NCBI GenBank assembly: GCA_051647125.1 | Contig: JBOFDP010000022.1 | Span: 1 to 17,067, forward strand | Reading direction: 5' to 3' | DNA length: 17,067 bases | Source: JBOFDP01 sp051647125 | GTDB taxonomy: Bacteria; Bacteroidota; Bacteroidia; Chitinophagales; Chitinophagaceae | Shown here: positions 8,092 through 15,183 of the stretch, one piece after another | Layout: each line of letters starts with the position of its first letter | How positions within the stretch are numbered: the first letter of the stretch is position 1 | Program-made: the position numbers and the translations under genes | The notes under the pieces: model-generated | Told to the model about the DNA's origin: nothing | The model's database searches: none | The model's input: the letters and a program-made list of their open reading frames with translations, nothing else

Positions 8092-8127
8092 ATAAAAAGG
8101 TATTGTATAAATACAACGCCTTTTTAT
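8092..8127. terminator. Bidirectional terminator between eno and the phosphatase gene
   Basis: ATAAAAAGG at 8092-8100 pairs with CCTTTTTAT at 8119-8127, and inside it TTGTAT (8103-8108) pairs with ATACAA (8111-8116). The A run on one side and the T run on the other make it usable from both strands, which fits the convergent genes (eno stop at 8069, phosphatase stop at 8162). Confidence 0.85.
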
Positions 8128-8161
8128 GTTTAGAGGAACAAGTGGATATTTCTAAGTTTTC

Positions 8162-8836
8162 TTAGAACGATATATACTTTCCTATTTTATGATAAATAGT
8201 TTTTCCTGAAAGTGTGTGAATATGTTCTATTACTATCCATTTCTCTTTTTCATATACAACTTTGATAGTGTCTAAATTATGTAAATCATAATTTAAGGCA
8301 AATTCTCTAAATTGTTTCATCAGTCGTGCTGTAGGTTCAGGAAAATCTAGATATATCAAACATAAACTTAATTTAATAAAATATCCATGAGAGAATATTA
8401 TAATTCGTTCTTTTGTCTGATTAATAGCCAACTTCTTAAAGACATATGTAATTCGACTTACAAAGTCAAAAAAAGATTCACATTCATCCCCATCTTTATA
8501 ATGTATATCTTGCTTACGCCAATAAGCTTCTACATACTTTTGTCTTGTAATTTGATTCGTATAACCCATTTTATGAGCATCTAAATAATAAAACTCTTGA
8601 ACAGACCATTGCTCCACAGGTATTTGTGTATATTTCTTTATAGTAGGCTGGGCAGTTTCTTTGGCTCTAAGATAAGGAGAATGTATAATTTTAGCAGGTT
8701 GTTCTATAAGTACATTAGCATACTGCTGTGCTTGAAAATGTCCTAATTCTGTAAGGGTTACCGCTTCGTCTATAAGGGTTTCCTGTCCAGCATTAGATAA
8801 ACTTTGTCCATGTCTGACTAAAATAACTTCCAACAT
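8162..8836 (-). CDS. Histidine phosphatase superfamily protein (phosphoglycerate mutase-like)
   Basis: A 224-residue cytosolic protein of branch 1 of the histidine phosphatase superfamily, which transfers phosphate through a catalytic histidine. It opens directly with the RHG motif (residues 8-10, catalytic His9) followed by QSLSNAG, has the phosphate-binding arginine in SPYLRAKETA (Arg57), a likely proton donor at Glu81 (VQEF) and the second histidine in FSHG (His150). The substrate is not predictable: members include phosphoglycerate mutases, sugar phosphatases, RNase-H/CobC-like proteins and protein phosphatases. The gene has its own -7 element on the minus strand (8865 to 8858), 97 bp after the MmcQ gene, and shares a terminator with eno. 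A glycolytic role because eno is next door would be over-reading. Confidence 0.85.
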   Translation of the reverse strand: MLEVILVRHGQSLSNAGQETLIDEAVTLTELGHFQAQQYANVLIEQPAKIIHSPYLRAKETAQPTIKKYTQIPVEQWSVQEFYYLDAHKMGYTNQITRQKYVEAYWRKQDIHYKDGDECESFFDFVSRITYVFKKLAINQTKERIIIFSHGYFIKLSLCLIYLDFPEPTARLMKQFREFALNYDLHNLDTIKVVYEKEKWIVIEHIHTLSGKTIYHKIGKYISF

Positions 8837-8857
8837 AATTTTAATAAATATTCCTTA

Positions 8858-8865
8858 CAAAATTA
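8858..8865 (-). promoter_or_regulatory. -7 promoter element of the histidine phosphatase gene
   Basis: On the minus strand the bases read TAATTTTG from 8865 to 8858, followed by TAAGGAA. The expected start point leaves a leader of roughly 17 nt before the ATG at 8836. No clear -33 TTG at standard distance. Confidence 0.55.
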
Positions 8866-8933
8866 GAGGTTTGATATCAATATAAAATTCTAAAATAACT
8901 TCTCATTAGAATAAATTATATAATTAATACCTC

Positions 8934-9257
8934 TTAAGTTTTCCTATTTTTTTGTACAAAATTATATGAATCTTTTATACATTCAAAAACGAATTTATCT
9001 ATCAGTTTATCAATGTAAAGGCTATTCCAATGTTTCTTATTCATATGAAATCCTGGTTTTACTCCGTCATATTCTGAACATAATTCTTGAGCTTTTTCAG
9101 GATTGCATTTTATATTTATATATTCAAATTTCTCTATATCTGCTAAAGCATACATTTTATGATTCACCTTAAATACAATCGTATTTTGATTAAAAGGAAA
9201 ACTTTCAGTCGGACCTTCCTGTGCAAGACAAAAATCTCTAAATTCTTCAATATTCAT
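8934..9257 (-). CDS. MmcQ/YjbR family protein (DUF419)
   Basis: A 107-residue protein of the MmcQ/YjbR family, which has a CyaY-like fold and is suspected to bind DNA, though its function is not established. Family hallmarks are the N-terminal GPTESFPFNQNTIVFKV stretch (residues 15-31), MYALADIE, INIKCNPEKAQEL (48-59) and the very typical HMNKKHWNS motif (71-79). It is slightly shorter than the usual 115-120 residues. It begins 16 bp after the stop of a tiny lipoprotein gene on the same strand and lacks a promoter of its own, so the two are probably one mRNA starting near 9411. The name MmcQ comes from a mitomycin cluster and implies nothing here. Confidence 0.9.
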   Translation of the reverse strand: MNIEEFRDFCLAQEGPTESFPFNQNTIVFKVNHKMYALADIEKFEYINIKCNPEKAQELCSEYDGVKPGFHMNKKHWNSLYIDKLIDKFVFECIKDSYNFVQKNRKT

Positions 9258-9273
9258 AAATACTCAATTTATA

Positions 9274-9411
9274 TTATTTCAACTGATGAGGGCAACCACA
9301 ATTAACTTTATATTCAGGTTCAAAACGTACCTGCATCTGAGGTATATGAGATAGCACCTTACAACTCTCTAATACAAAAATTATTATCAGTAAAAAATAA
9401 AACCTATACAT
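9274..9411 (-). CDS. Predicted 45-residue lipoprotein
   Basis: A short reading frame: MYRFYF, then a hydrophobic run LLIIIFVL and a lipobox-like LESC with Cys17, followed by a 28-residue tail ending in VNCGCPHQLK. The charged/aromatic start, hydrophobic core and cysteine give a compact type II signal peptide. Glu at the -2 position is unusual for the general lipobox consensus, though Bacteroidota lipoboxes are looser. After lipidation by Lgt the mature peptide would be only 29 residues, with a Cys-Gly-Cys-Pro-His cluster near its end. I do not recognise a named family. Support for a real gene is the fitted promoter (TACTTTTG, five bases before the ATG), the reading frame ending 16 bp before the MmcQ gene, and the coherent signal peptide. 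Without homologue data it stays a prediction. Confidence 0.65.
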   Translation of the reverse strand: MYRFYFLLIIIFVLESCKVLSHIPQMQVRFEPEYKVNCGCPHQLK

Positions 9412-9416
9412 TCTTG

Positions 9417-9449
9417 CAAAAGTATAAGTTTTATTGAAAATTTAGTCAA
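9417..9449 (-). promoter_or_regulatory. Promoter of the mini-lipoprotein/MmcQ unit, apparently leaderless
   Basis: On the minus strand, TTG (9449-9447), 22 bp, then TACTTTTG (9424-9417), then CAAGA and the ATG at 9411. With initiation five to seven bases after the -7 element, transcription would begin at or next to the start codon. Confidence 0.65.
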
Positions 9450-9556
9450 TTAAATTCTATTGTAAATCCAAAAAATACTTTTGTATAAATTATATCCATT
9501 GTATTTAGGAGTATAGTATTATAAAAAACTCATCCGCTAAGACTAAATTTTATATT

Positions 9557-9564
9557 TATCTTTG
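9557..9564 (+). promoter_or_regulatory. -7 promoter element of the first amino acid permease
   Basis: TATCTTTG, the commonest form of the Bacteroidota -7 element, sits 27 bp before the ATG at 9592. No TTG at the -33 distance. The 180 bp between this gene and the divergent mini-lipoprotein hold both promoters and nothing else I can identify. Confidence 0.6.
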
Positions 9565-9591
9565 TGAGTTTGAAAAGAAGTAAATATTTTC

Positions 9592-11196
9592 ATGCTAAAT
9601 ACTATAAAATTTTTTAGAAAAAAATCCATAGAGCATCTCTTGCTCCAATCTGAAGCTCAAAATCATGGATTAAAAAGAATACTTTCAATTAAAGATCTTA
9701 CTTTCTTTGGAATAGCTGCAGTAATAGGAGCGGGTATATTTTCTACTATAGGAAAAGCAGCTTTTCATGGTGGGCCTTCCATCGCTTTATTATTTGTATT
9801 TACTGCTTTTACTTGCGGATTAGCCTCCTTATGTTATGCAGAATTTGCATCTCGAGTACCTGTAGCCGGAAGTGCTTATACCTATTCTTATGTAGTATTT
9901 GGAGAGTTAACAGCATGGGTTATAGGATGGTGTTTAGTACTAGAATATCTTATTAGCAATGTAGTTATTGCTATTTCATGGAGTAGCTATATGAATAATA
10001 TTTTACAAAATATAGGCATTCATTTACCTGCATGGTTACTAACCAATCCTTTTCAAGCACAAGGCATTGAGGCTCCTTATATTTTAGGTATTCCTATAAT
10101 CATGAATTTGCCAGCTTTTTTAATTGTATTATTAGTAACAGGGATAGCTTATATGGGCATAAAAGAAAGTGTAAAAGCAAATAATATTATGGTATATTTC
10201 AAACTATTAATTATTTTATTTGTCATCGCTATAGGCATTTTTTATATCAATGTAGATAATTGGATTCCTTTCTTCCCAAATGGGGTAACAGGCATGTTTG
10301 CAAGTGTGTCTTCTGTATTTTTTGCATACATTGGTTTTGATGCAATTTCTACTACTGCGGAAGAAACCAAAGACCCTCAGCGTAATCTGCCACGAGGCAT
10401 GATATATGCACTTCTGATATGTACAGTAATTTATGTACTCGTAGCCTTAGTACTCACAGGTATAGTATATTATGCGGATCTTGATGTGGATGATCCTCTA
10501 GCTCTTTTATTTAAGACTGTGAATCAGCCTAAAGTAGCTTTTTTTATTTCTTTTGGAGCTGTAGTAGCCTCCACCAGTGCATTACTTGTATACCAAATGG
10601 CACAACCCAGAATATGGATGAATATGAGCAGAGATGGACTTCTTCCAAAACCTTTTAAAAAAATTCATCGTAAATATAAAACACCTTCTTTTGGAGTAAT
10701 AGTAGCAGGTTTTATTGTAGCTATTTTTTCTCTTTTTACTCCATCCGACATTATGACAGACATCACTAGTATAGGTACTTTATTTGCATTTGTATTTGTA
10801 TGTTTCGGAATTTTATTTTTACCCAAACAAAAAAATAATAAAAAATCTTTATTCCGCGTACCTTATATCAATGGACGATATATTGGAGTTATCGCATATT
10901 TCATATACCTCTACGTAAAAAAAAATAATATTACAACATTTTTTACCAAAATACCTTTTGCTCCACTATCCGAGTATTTACTTATGATACATATACTTAT
11001 TGTTACTATTATTATTTATTTTACAGTACGTAGAAAATGGAGTTTTATTCCTGTATTAGGAGGATTATGTTGCCAATACCTAATGACAGAAATTTCTGTT
11101 TTTGGGTGGAAACTATTTTTGTTATGGATGGCTTTAGGATTATTAATATATTTTCTGTATGGACAAAGAAAAAGTTTACTCCGTATCAAAAAATAA
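9592..11196 (+). CDS. APC family amino acid permease, CAT-like
   Basis: A 534-residue inner-membrane secondary transporter of the amino acid-polyamine-cation superfamily, closest in pattern to the cationic amino acid transporter (CAT/YfnA-like) group. I count 12-13 hydrophobic segments. The unwound helix-1 substrate motif is GAGIFSTIG (about residues 47-55), and helix 6 carries FFAYIGFDAISTTAEETKDPQRNLP, the family's most recognisable block; MAQPRIWMNMSRDGLLP marks the loop after helix 8. Substrate is not predictable from this. The 38-residue stretch before helix 1 is cytosolic and ends in LKRILSIKDL, as in relatives. It has a -7 promoter element upstream, and a small TPR gene begins 34 bp after its stop. 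Confidence 0.9.
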   Translation: MLNTIKFFRKKSIEHLLLQSEAQNHGLKRILSIKDLTFFGIAAVIGAGIFSTIGKAAFHGGPSIALLFVFTAFTCGLASLCYAEFASRVPVAGSAYTYSYVVFGELTAWVIGWCLVLEYLISNVVIAISWSSYMNNILQNIGIHLPAWLLTNPFQAQGIEAPYILGIPIIMNLPAFLIVLLVTGIAYMGIKESVKANNIMVYFKLLIILFVIAIGIFYINVDNWIPFFPNGVTGMFASVSSVFFAYIGFDAISTTAEETKDPQRNLPRGMIYALLICTVIYVLVALVLTGIVYYADLDVDDPLALLFKTVNQPKVAFFISFGAVVASTSALLVYQMAQPRIWMNMSRDGLLPKPFKKIHRKYKTPSFGVIVAGFIVAIFSLFTPSDIMTDITSIGTLFAFVFVCFGILFLPKQKNNKKSLFRVPYINGRYIGVIAYFIYLYVKKNNITTFFTKIPFAPLSEYLLMIHILIVTIIIYFTVRRKWSFIPVLGGLCCQYLMTEISVFGWKLFLLWMALGLLIYFLYGQRKSLLRIKK

Positions 11197-11230
11197 ATAT
11201 TTACCTTTGAAAAAAATATGTTGTAATGAT

Positions 11231-11542
11231 ATGGATAGAATAAAAACACTTCAAACTCTCTTAGAAAAAGAACCTAATGATAGTTTTCTTCTACATTGCA
11301 TTGCCTTAGAATATATCAAAATAGAGCAATATGATAATGCCCAATCTTTATTTGAAAAAATAATTACTACTAATCCTAGCTATGTAGGTACATATTATCA
11401 TTTAGCTCAGCTATACGAAAGAATAAAAGATTTAGATAAAGCGAAAAAATGCTATGAACAAGGAATGAAAGTAGCTCAGCTCCAAAAAAATCAACATGCC
11501 TATAATGAATTACAAATGGCTTATGAGGATTTAACCATATAG
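11231..11542 (+). CDS. Small tetratricopeptide-repeat protein
   Basis: A 103-residue cytosolic protein made of two to three TPR helical hairpins: residues 1-33 (TLLEKEPNDSFLLHCIALEY), 34-67 (YDNAQSLFEKIITTNPSYVG) and 68-95 (YYHLAQLYERIKDLDKAKKCYE). It looks like a single-domain scaffold or adaptor of a type common in Bacteroidota. The frame stays open back to an ATG at 11159, but that start would overlap the permease gene by 38 bp and add a non-conserved lysine-rich stretch; the ATG at 11231 opens with MDRIKTLQTLLE, exactly at the first repeat, and is preferred. No promoter is visible, so it is likely co-transcribed with the permease. Its last bases abut the ubiX promoter. Partner unknown. 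Confidence 0.85.
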   Translation: MDRIKTLQTLLEKEPNDSFLLHCIALEYIKIEQYDNAQSLFEKIITTNPSYVGTYYHLAQLYERIKDLDKAKKCYEQGMKVAQLQKNQHAYNELQMAYEDLTI

Positions 11543-11545
11543 ATG

Positions 11546-11553
11546 TACTTTTG
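11546..11553 (+). promoter_or_regulatory. -7 promoter element of ubiX, apparently leaderless
   Basis: TACTTTTG starts three bases after the TPR stop codon and is followed by CAACA and the ubiX ATG at 11559. Transcription would begin at about the start codon. The 16 bases TACTTTTGCAACAATG differ by one base from the mini-lipoprotein promoter/start on the other strand (TACTTTTGCAAGAATG). Confidence 0.6.
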
Positions 11554-11558
11554 CAACA

Positions 11559-12143
11559 ATGAAGCATACAAGAACAATCATAATAGCTATTACTGGTGCA
11601 AGTGGAAGTATTTATCCTCAATTATTCTTAACCCAATTATCTCTTCTTAAAAATATAAATGCCCATGTTGTGATGAGTGAAAATGCTAAAATTGTATGGC
11701 AACAAGAACTTCAAAATCAAAATTATTCCTCTTTGCCATTTAAACAATATTCTATAAAAGACTTCTATGCACCTCTTGCCTCAGGTTCTTCCCTTTATGA
11801 AGCAATGATAATCATTCCTTGTAGTATGGGTACTTTAGGGCGAATTGCCCATGGTATTTCTAATGATTTAATTACTCGTGCTGCCGATGTGATGCTAAAA
11901 GAACGAAGAAAATTGATTTGTGTTGTAAGAGAAACTCCCTATAATCTTATACATATCAAAAATATGGAATTAGTTACTTTGGCTGGAGGTATTATTTGTC
12001 CTGCTACTCCATCTTTCTACCATCGCCCACAAAGTATAGAAGAATTGGCTAATACGGTAGTACATCGACTTTATGATCTTTTACAACTTCCTATTGATAC
12101 TTTTAGGTGGGGAAATAAAAAACTTCCTTCTAAAAATCTATAG
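11559..12143 (+). CDS. ubiX: Flavin prenyltransferase UbiX
   Basis: Joins a dimethylallyl group to FMN to make prenylated FMN, the cofactor of UbiD-type decarboxylases; cytosolic, usually a homododecamer. The 194-residue product has the normal length and signatures: the flavin-binding GASGS (13-17), the PCSMGTLGRIAHGISNDLITRAADV block and then KERRKLICVVRETPYNLIHIKNM, which contain the phosphate-binding serine and arginine positions. Bacteroidota make menaquinone rather than ubiquinone, so the likely client is a UbiD-like decarboxylase of the futalosine route or an aromatic-acid decarboxylase; no UbiD is encoded in this window. A promoter element sits between the TPR gene and this one. Its stop is 75 bp before the tRNA gene. 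Confidence 0.93.
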   Translation: MKHTRTIIIAITGASGSIYPQLFLTQLSLLKNINAHVVMSENAKIVWQQELQNQNYSSLPFKQYSIKDFYAPLASGSSLYEAMIIIPCSMGTLGRIAHGISNDLITRAADVMLKERRKLICVVRETPYNLIHIKNMELVTLAGGIICPATPSFYHRPQSIEELANTVVHRLYDLLQLPIDTFRWGNKKLPSKNL

Positions 12144-12200
12144 TTTTTAAAAAAAATTTATAATTCATTATGTTGAGATTTTAATTTTCTGCAAATATTG

Positions 12201-12208
12201 TATCTTTG
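12201..12208 (+). promoter_or_regulatory. -7 promoter element of tRNA-Lys and gltX
   Basis: TATCTTTG, consensus -7 element, ends 10 bases before the first base of the mature tRNA. TTG at 12173-12175 is a possible but distant -33 (25 bp gap). No other TAnnTTTG occurs between the tRNA and gltX. Confidence 0.75.
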
Positions 12209-12218
12209 CCAATAGTTT

Positions 12219-12291
12219 GTCTCCGTAGCTCAGTTGGTAGAGCAAATGACTCTTAATCATTGGGTACAGAGTTCGATTCTCTGCGGGGACA
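12219..12291 (+). tRNA. tRNA-Lys (anticodon CUU)
   Basis: A 73-nt cloverleaf. The 7-bp acceptor stem GTCTCCG/CGGGGAC has one G-T pair and discriminator A at 12291. The D arm is GCTC...GAGC, the anticodon arm AATGA/TCATT encloses loop CTCTTAA, with CTT as anticodon, the variable loop has five bases, and the T arm CAGAG/CTCTG encloses TTCGATT. CCA is not encoded; the sequence continues C then TTTTTT. CUU reads the AAG lysine codon only, so a UUU-anticodon tRNA must exist elsewhere. gltX begins 21 nt downstream. Confidence 0.97.
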
Positions 12292-12312
12292 CTTTTTTAT
12301 TGCTATTTATAT

Positions 12313-13845
12313 ATGAAAAAAATTCGTGTACGCTTTGCCCCAAGCCCCACAGGAGGATTACATTTAGGAGGAGTAAGAACCATTTTATTTAATTATTTAT
12401 TTGCTAAAAAATATGAAGGAGATTTTATTCTTAGAATAGAAGATACAGATAGAAATCGATATATAGAAGGTGCTGAACAATATATTATAGATTGTCTTAA
12501 ATGGTGTAATCTTATGCCCGATGAAGGTCCTTTCTTAGGAGGTCCTTTTGCTCCTTATAGACAAAGTGAACGAAAAGAACTTTATCTACAATATGCTCTT
12601 CAATTAGTACAAAACGGATATGCTTACTATGCATTTGATACTCCTGAAGAATTGGATGCTATGCGTCTCAAATTATCTACTCGCAAAAATCCATCTCCTC
12701 AATACGACCATAAAACACGTATGCAAATGCGTAATTCACTAACGTTAAGGAAGGAAGAAACTATACAACTTATTGAGGCTAATATTCCCTTTGTTATACG
12801 TATTAAAATACCTAAAAACGAAAAAATTAGTTTTACTGATATGATACGTGGACACGTAGAATTTGACAGTAATCTTTTAGATGATAAAGTACTCCTAAAA
12901 GCAGACCAAATGCCTACCTATCATCTTGCTGTAGTAATAGATGATTATCTAATGAAAATTTCCCATGTTTTTCGTGGAGAAGAATGGCTTCCTAGTGCAG
13001 GGGTTCATCTCTTATTATGGACATATTTAGGTTGGGAAAAAGAAATACCCAAGTGGGCACATCTACCACTCATACTAAAACCTGACGGGAATGGAAAACT
13101 CAGTAAACGTGATGGAGATAGATTAGGATTCCCCGTATATGCAATGGATTGGCAAGATAACCAAAACAACATCACCATCCAAGGATTTAAAGAACTAGGA
13201 TTTCTACCCGATGCCTTTCTTAATATGCTAGCACTTTTAGGATGGAACAATGGCACTGAGCAAGAAATCTTTACAAGGGACGAACTCATACAAAAATTTG
13301 ATATAACACGCCTTCATAAAGCAGGTGCTAAATTTGATTTTGAAAAAGCTAAATGGTTTAATCATCAATATATACAAAAAATACCTAACGAGGTATTAGC
13401 CAATTACTTAATTGAAATATTAAAAGAAAAAAATATCTCTTTTAAACAAAATACCGTAATACAAATCTGTACTCTGATAAAAGAACGTTGCAGCCTGCTA
13501 ACAGACCTCTATACTCAAAGTGCTTTCTTTTTTACTGCTCCAAAAGTTATAGATATAGAAGCTATAAAAAATAAAAAATGGGGAAAAGAAAAAGTCCTTT
13601 TTATTAAAAAACTGATATCTCACTGGGAAAATATCCCTTTACAACATGCTATTGATTTGGAAAATAATTTCAAGAATTTTTGTACACAAGAAAACATAAA
13701 AACAGGTGAGGTAATGCTTCCTTTAAGAGTAATGCTAGTAGGAGGTAAATTCGGTCCTCATATTTTTAATATTATAGAAATTATTGGAATCCCCGAAGCC
13801 CTACAACGCATAAAATATGGGTTGTCTTTGGTAAATACTCTTTAA
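12313..13845 (+). CDS. gltX: Glutamyl-tRNA synthetase
   Basis: Class I aminoacyl-tRNA synthetase that charges tRNA-Glu (and, where GatCAB is used, possibly tRNA-Gln). The 510-residue enzyme starts with RVRFAPSPTGGLHLGG, where HLGG (17-20) is the HIGH motif, and has KLSKR (262-266) as the KMSKS motif. Between these are the LRIEDTDRNR block and the FRGEEWLPS motif. After KLSKR comes GFPVYAMDW, an insert-like stretch of the kind I recall in Bacteroidota GluRS. The anticodon-binding C-terminal helices are complete. It has no promoter of its own; transcription apparently comes from the element in front of tRNA-Lys. The stop codon lies within the left arm of a terminator stem. Whether it is discriminating cannot be told by eye. 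Confidence 0.97.
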   Translation: MKKIRVRFAPSPTGGLHLGGVRTILFNYLFAKKYEGDFILRIEDTDRNRYIEGAEQYIIDCLKWCNLMPDEGPFLGGPFAPYRQSERKELYLQYALQLVQNGYAYYAFDTPEELDAMRLKLSTRKNPSPQYDHKTRMQMRNSLTLRKEETIQLIEANIPFVIRIKIPKNEKISFTDMIRGHVEFDSNLLDDKVLLKADQMPTYHLAVVIDDYLMKISHVFRGEEWLPSAGVHLLLWTYLGWEKEIPKWAHLPLILKPDGNGKLSKRDGDRLGFPVYAMDWQDNQNNITIQGFKELGFLPDAFLNMLALLGWNNGTEQEIFTRDELIQKFDITRLHKAGAKFDFEKAKWFNHQYIQKIPNEVLANYLIEILKEKNISFKQNTVIQICTLIKERCSLLTDLYTQSAFFFTAPKVIDIEAIKNKKWGKEKVLFIKKLISHWENIPLQHAIDLENNFKNFCTQENIKTGEVMLPLRVMLVGGKFGPHIFNIIEIIGIPEALQRIKYGLSLVNTL

Positions 13846-13883
13846 ATAGACCTCTTAATATAATTAGTGAAAGAGTATTTTTT
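13833..13883 (+). terminator. Terminator overlapping the end of gltX
   Basis: AAATACTCTTT at 13833-13843 pairs perfectly with AAAGAGTATTT at 13870-13880 (11 bp), with a 26-nt loop and further T residues to 13883. The left arm covers the last gltX codons and the first base of its TAA stop, so a terminating ribosome would cover part of the stem. Confidence 0.6.
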
Positions 13884-13958
13884 AGTATCCTATTGATCGT
13901 AGCGAAATACCTCTATCCAAGAAAGAAAGTATCTTAATCTATTAATTCTATTATTTAC

Positions 13959-15140
13959 CTATTCTGATTTATTGATACCAAGCCAAGTCCATTGGTACCA
14001 AATATATTCTAATGGTCCTTGTTTGTACTTTAATAACCACCATTTACAACATTTCACCTGTAAAAAGAATATGAAAAGCCCTACTAATAGACTCATTGTA
14101 TATCCACAATAAGGGGCAAGATACAGACCAAAAGGAAAGTAAATAAAAGCACCTATTATAGACTGAGAGATATAATTTGTAAGGCTCATTTTCCCATAGA
14201 AACGCAGGCATGAAACAGCCTTACTAAAATTCTCATTGCGGTAAAGCAAGATAAATGAAGCAATTAAAACGAATGTAAAAGCTAATTTCTGCCACATATC
14301 CAATGCCCTTCCTCCTGTTTGCTGCATAGTAGTATCATTATCCATCATCAACTCTTTCAGAATATAAAGAGAGCCAAAAGATATAGCCGAAATAATGAGT
14401 ATCTTAACCCAAAAACTAAAGTTCTTTTCTGTAGCAATAAAAAGCTGTTTTCTCCCAATATAGAAACCCAAAAGATATAGCCCTATTGTCTTTACCAAAC
14501 GCCCATTATTCACTGCCCATAAGAAACTAGCTTTCTGTCCTAAAGTAATATTTCCTAAAATAAAATTTATAAAATTCCCAGATTTGGTATATTCTGCTAC
14601 TTCTGCATACATAGCATCTATTCCTAAATTGGGTAGGTGATGTGCAGGATTTATAAGATTTGTGATATAATGGTACCATTCCATAGGTTGCAATAGAAAA
14701 ATAATTGCTGTTATAAGAATAGCTTTATCACTCCAATTACGCGTAAAAAATAAAATAATTCCAGTAATGGCAAACAATAGCAATACGTCTCCAGCAGGAA
14801 AAAACATAGCATTTAATGTGGCAAATACTACCAATAATAACAGCCTCCATAGAAAGCGATAACCAAAGTCTTTGCCTTGCTTTTTCTGATTGTTGCTTTG
14901 AATATAAAATGTAAATCCAAATAGGAGTGCAAAAATAGCATACGCCTTTCCTGCAAATAGCGTAAATATAAGATTGAATACTCCTTGGTCTAACACATGC
15001 AACCATTGGGGAGAATGGGTTGGATAAACAGGAAAAATGAAATGTTATAAACTATGTACTAATAAAATAGCCATAACGGCAAACCCTCGTAAAGCATCAA
15101 CTACCTCAATGCGTGGATTTTTCTGTATAGACTGGTTCAT
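13959..15140 (-). pseudogene. DUF418 family membrane protein, interrupted by an in-frame TAA
   Basis: Read from the ATG at 15140, the frame gives MNQSIQKNPRIEVVDALRGF and AVMAILLVHSL, then TAA (codon 32, bases 15047-15045), then continues in the same frame as HFIFPVYPTHSPQWLHVLDQ and on to a natural stop at 13959. RIExxDALRGFAVMAIxL before the stop and FTLFAGKAYAIFALLFGFTF after it are both DUF418 hallmarks, and the C-terminal GPLEYIWYQWTW is the family's usual end, so one gene of 393 codons plus stop (normal length) has been cut by a single nonsense codon. Relatives I recall have glutamate here (LEHF), so GAA to TAA is the likely change. The distal part could only be made from non-ATG starts (TTG 15002), losing membrane helix 1. 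DUF418 proteins are multi-pass membrane proteins of unknown, perhaps transport-related, function. A sequencing error is the main alternative. Confidence 0.85.
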
Positions 15141-15175
15141 AAATTATTATTTTGATTTATATTAAAGGCACACCA

Positions 15176-15183
15176 CAAACATA
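15176..15183 (-). promoter_or_regulatory. -7 promoter element of the DUF418 pseudogene
   Basis: The minus strand reads TATGTTTG from 15183 to 15176, 35 bp before the ATG at 15140. The promoter is intact although the reading frame is not, which suggests a recent lesion. The nearest -33-like TTG (15200-15198) is too close. Confidence 0.45.

Noticed and set aside
8387..8584. 65-residue plus-strand frame inside the histidine phosphatase gene
   Set aside because: Antisense shadow; the phosphatase motifs fix the minus-strand gene.
6783..8836. eno and the phosphoglycerate mutase-like gene as a glycolytic operon
   Set aside because: They are convergent with a shared terminator, and the phosphatase lacks evidence for mutase specificity.
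11159..11230. Longer N-terminus of the TPR protein starting at 11159, overlapping the permease gene
   Set aside because: The extra 24 residues are lysine-rich and unlike TPR sequence, and ATG 11231 sits exactly at the first repeat.
14737..15006. Second minus-strand frame overlapping the DUF418 gene
   Set aside because: It is a shadow in another frame; the DUF418 blocks on both sides of the stop lie in the 15140 frame, so no frameshift is needed.
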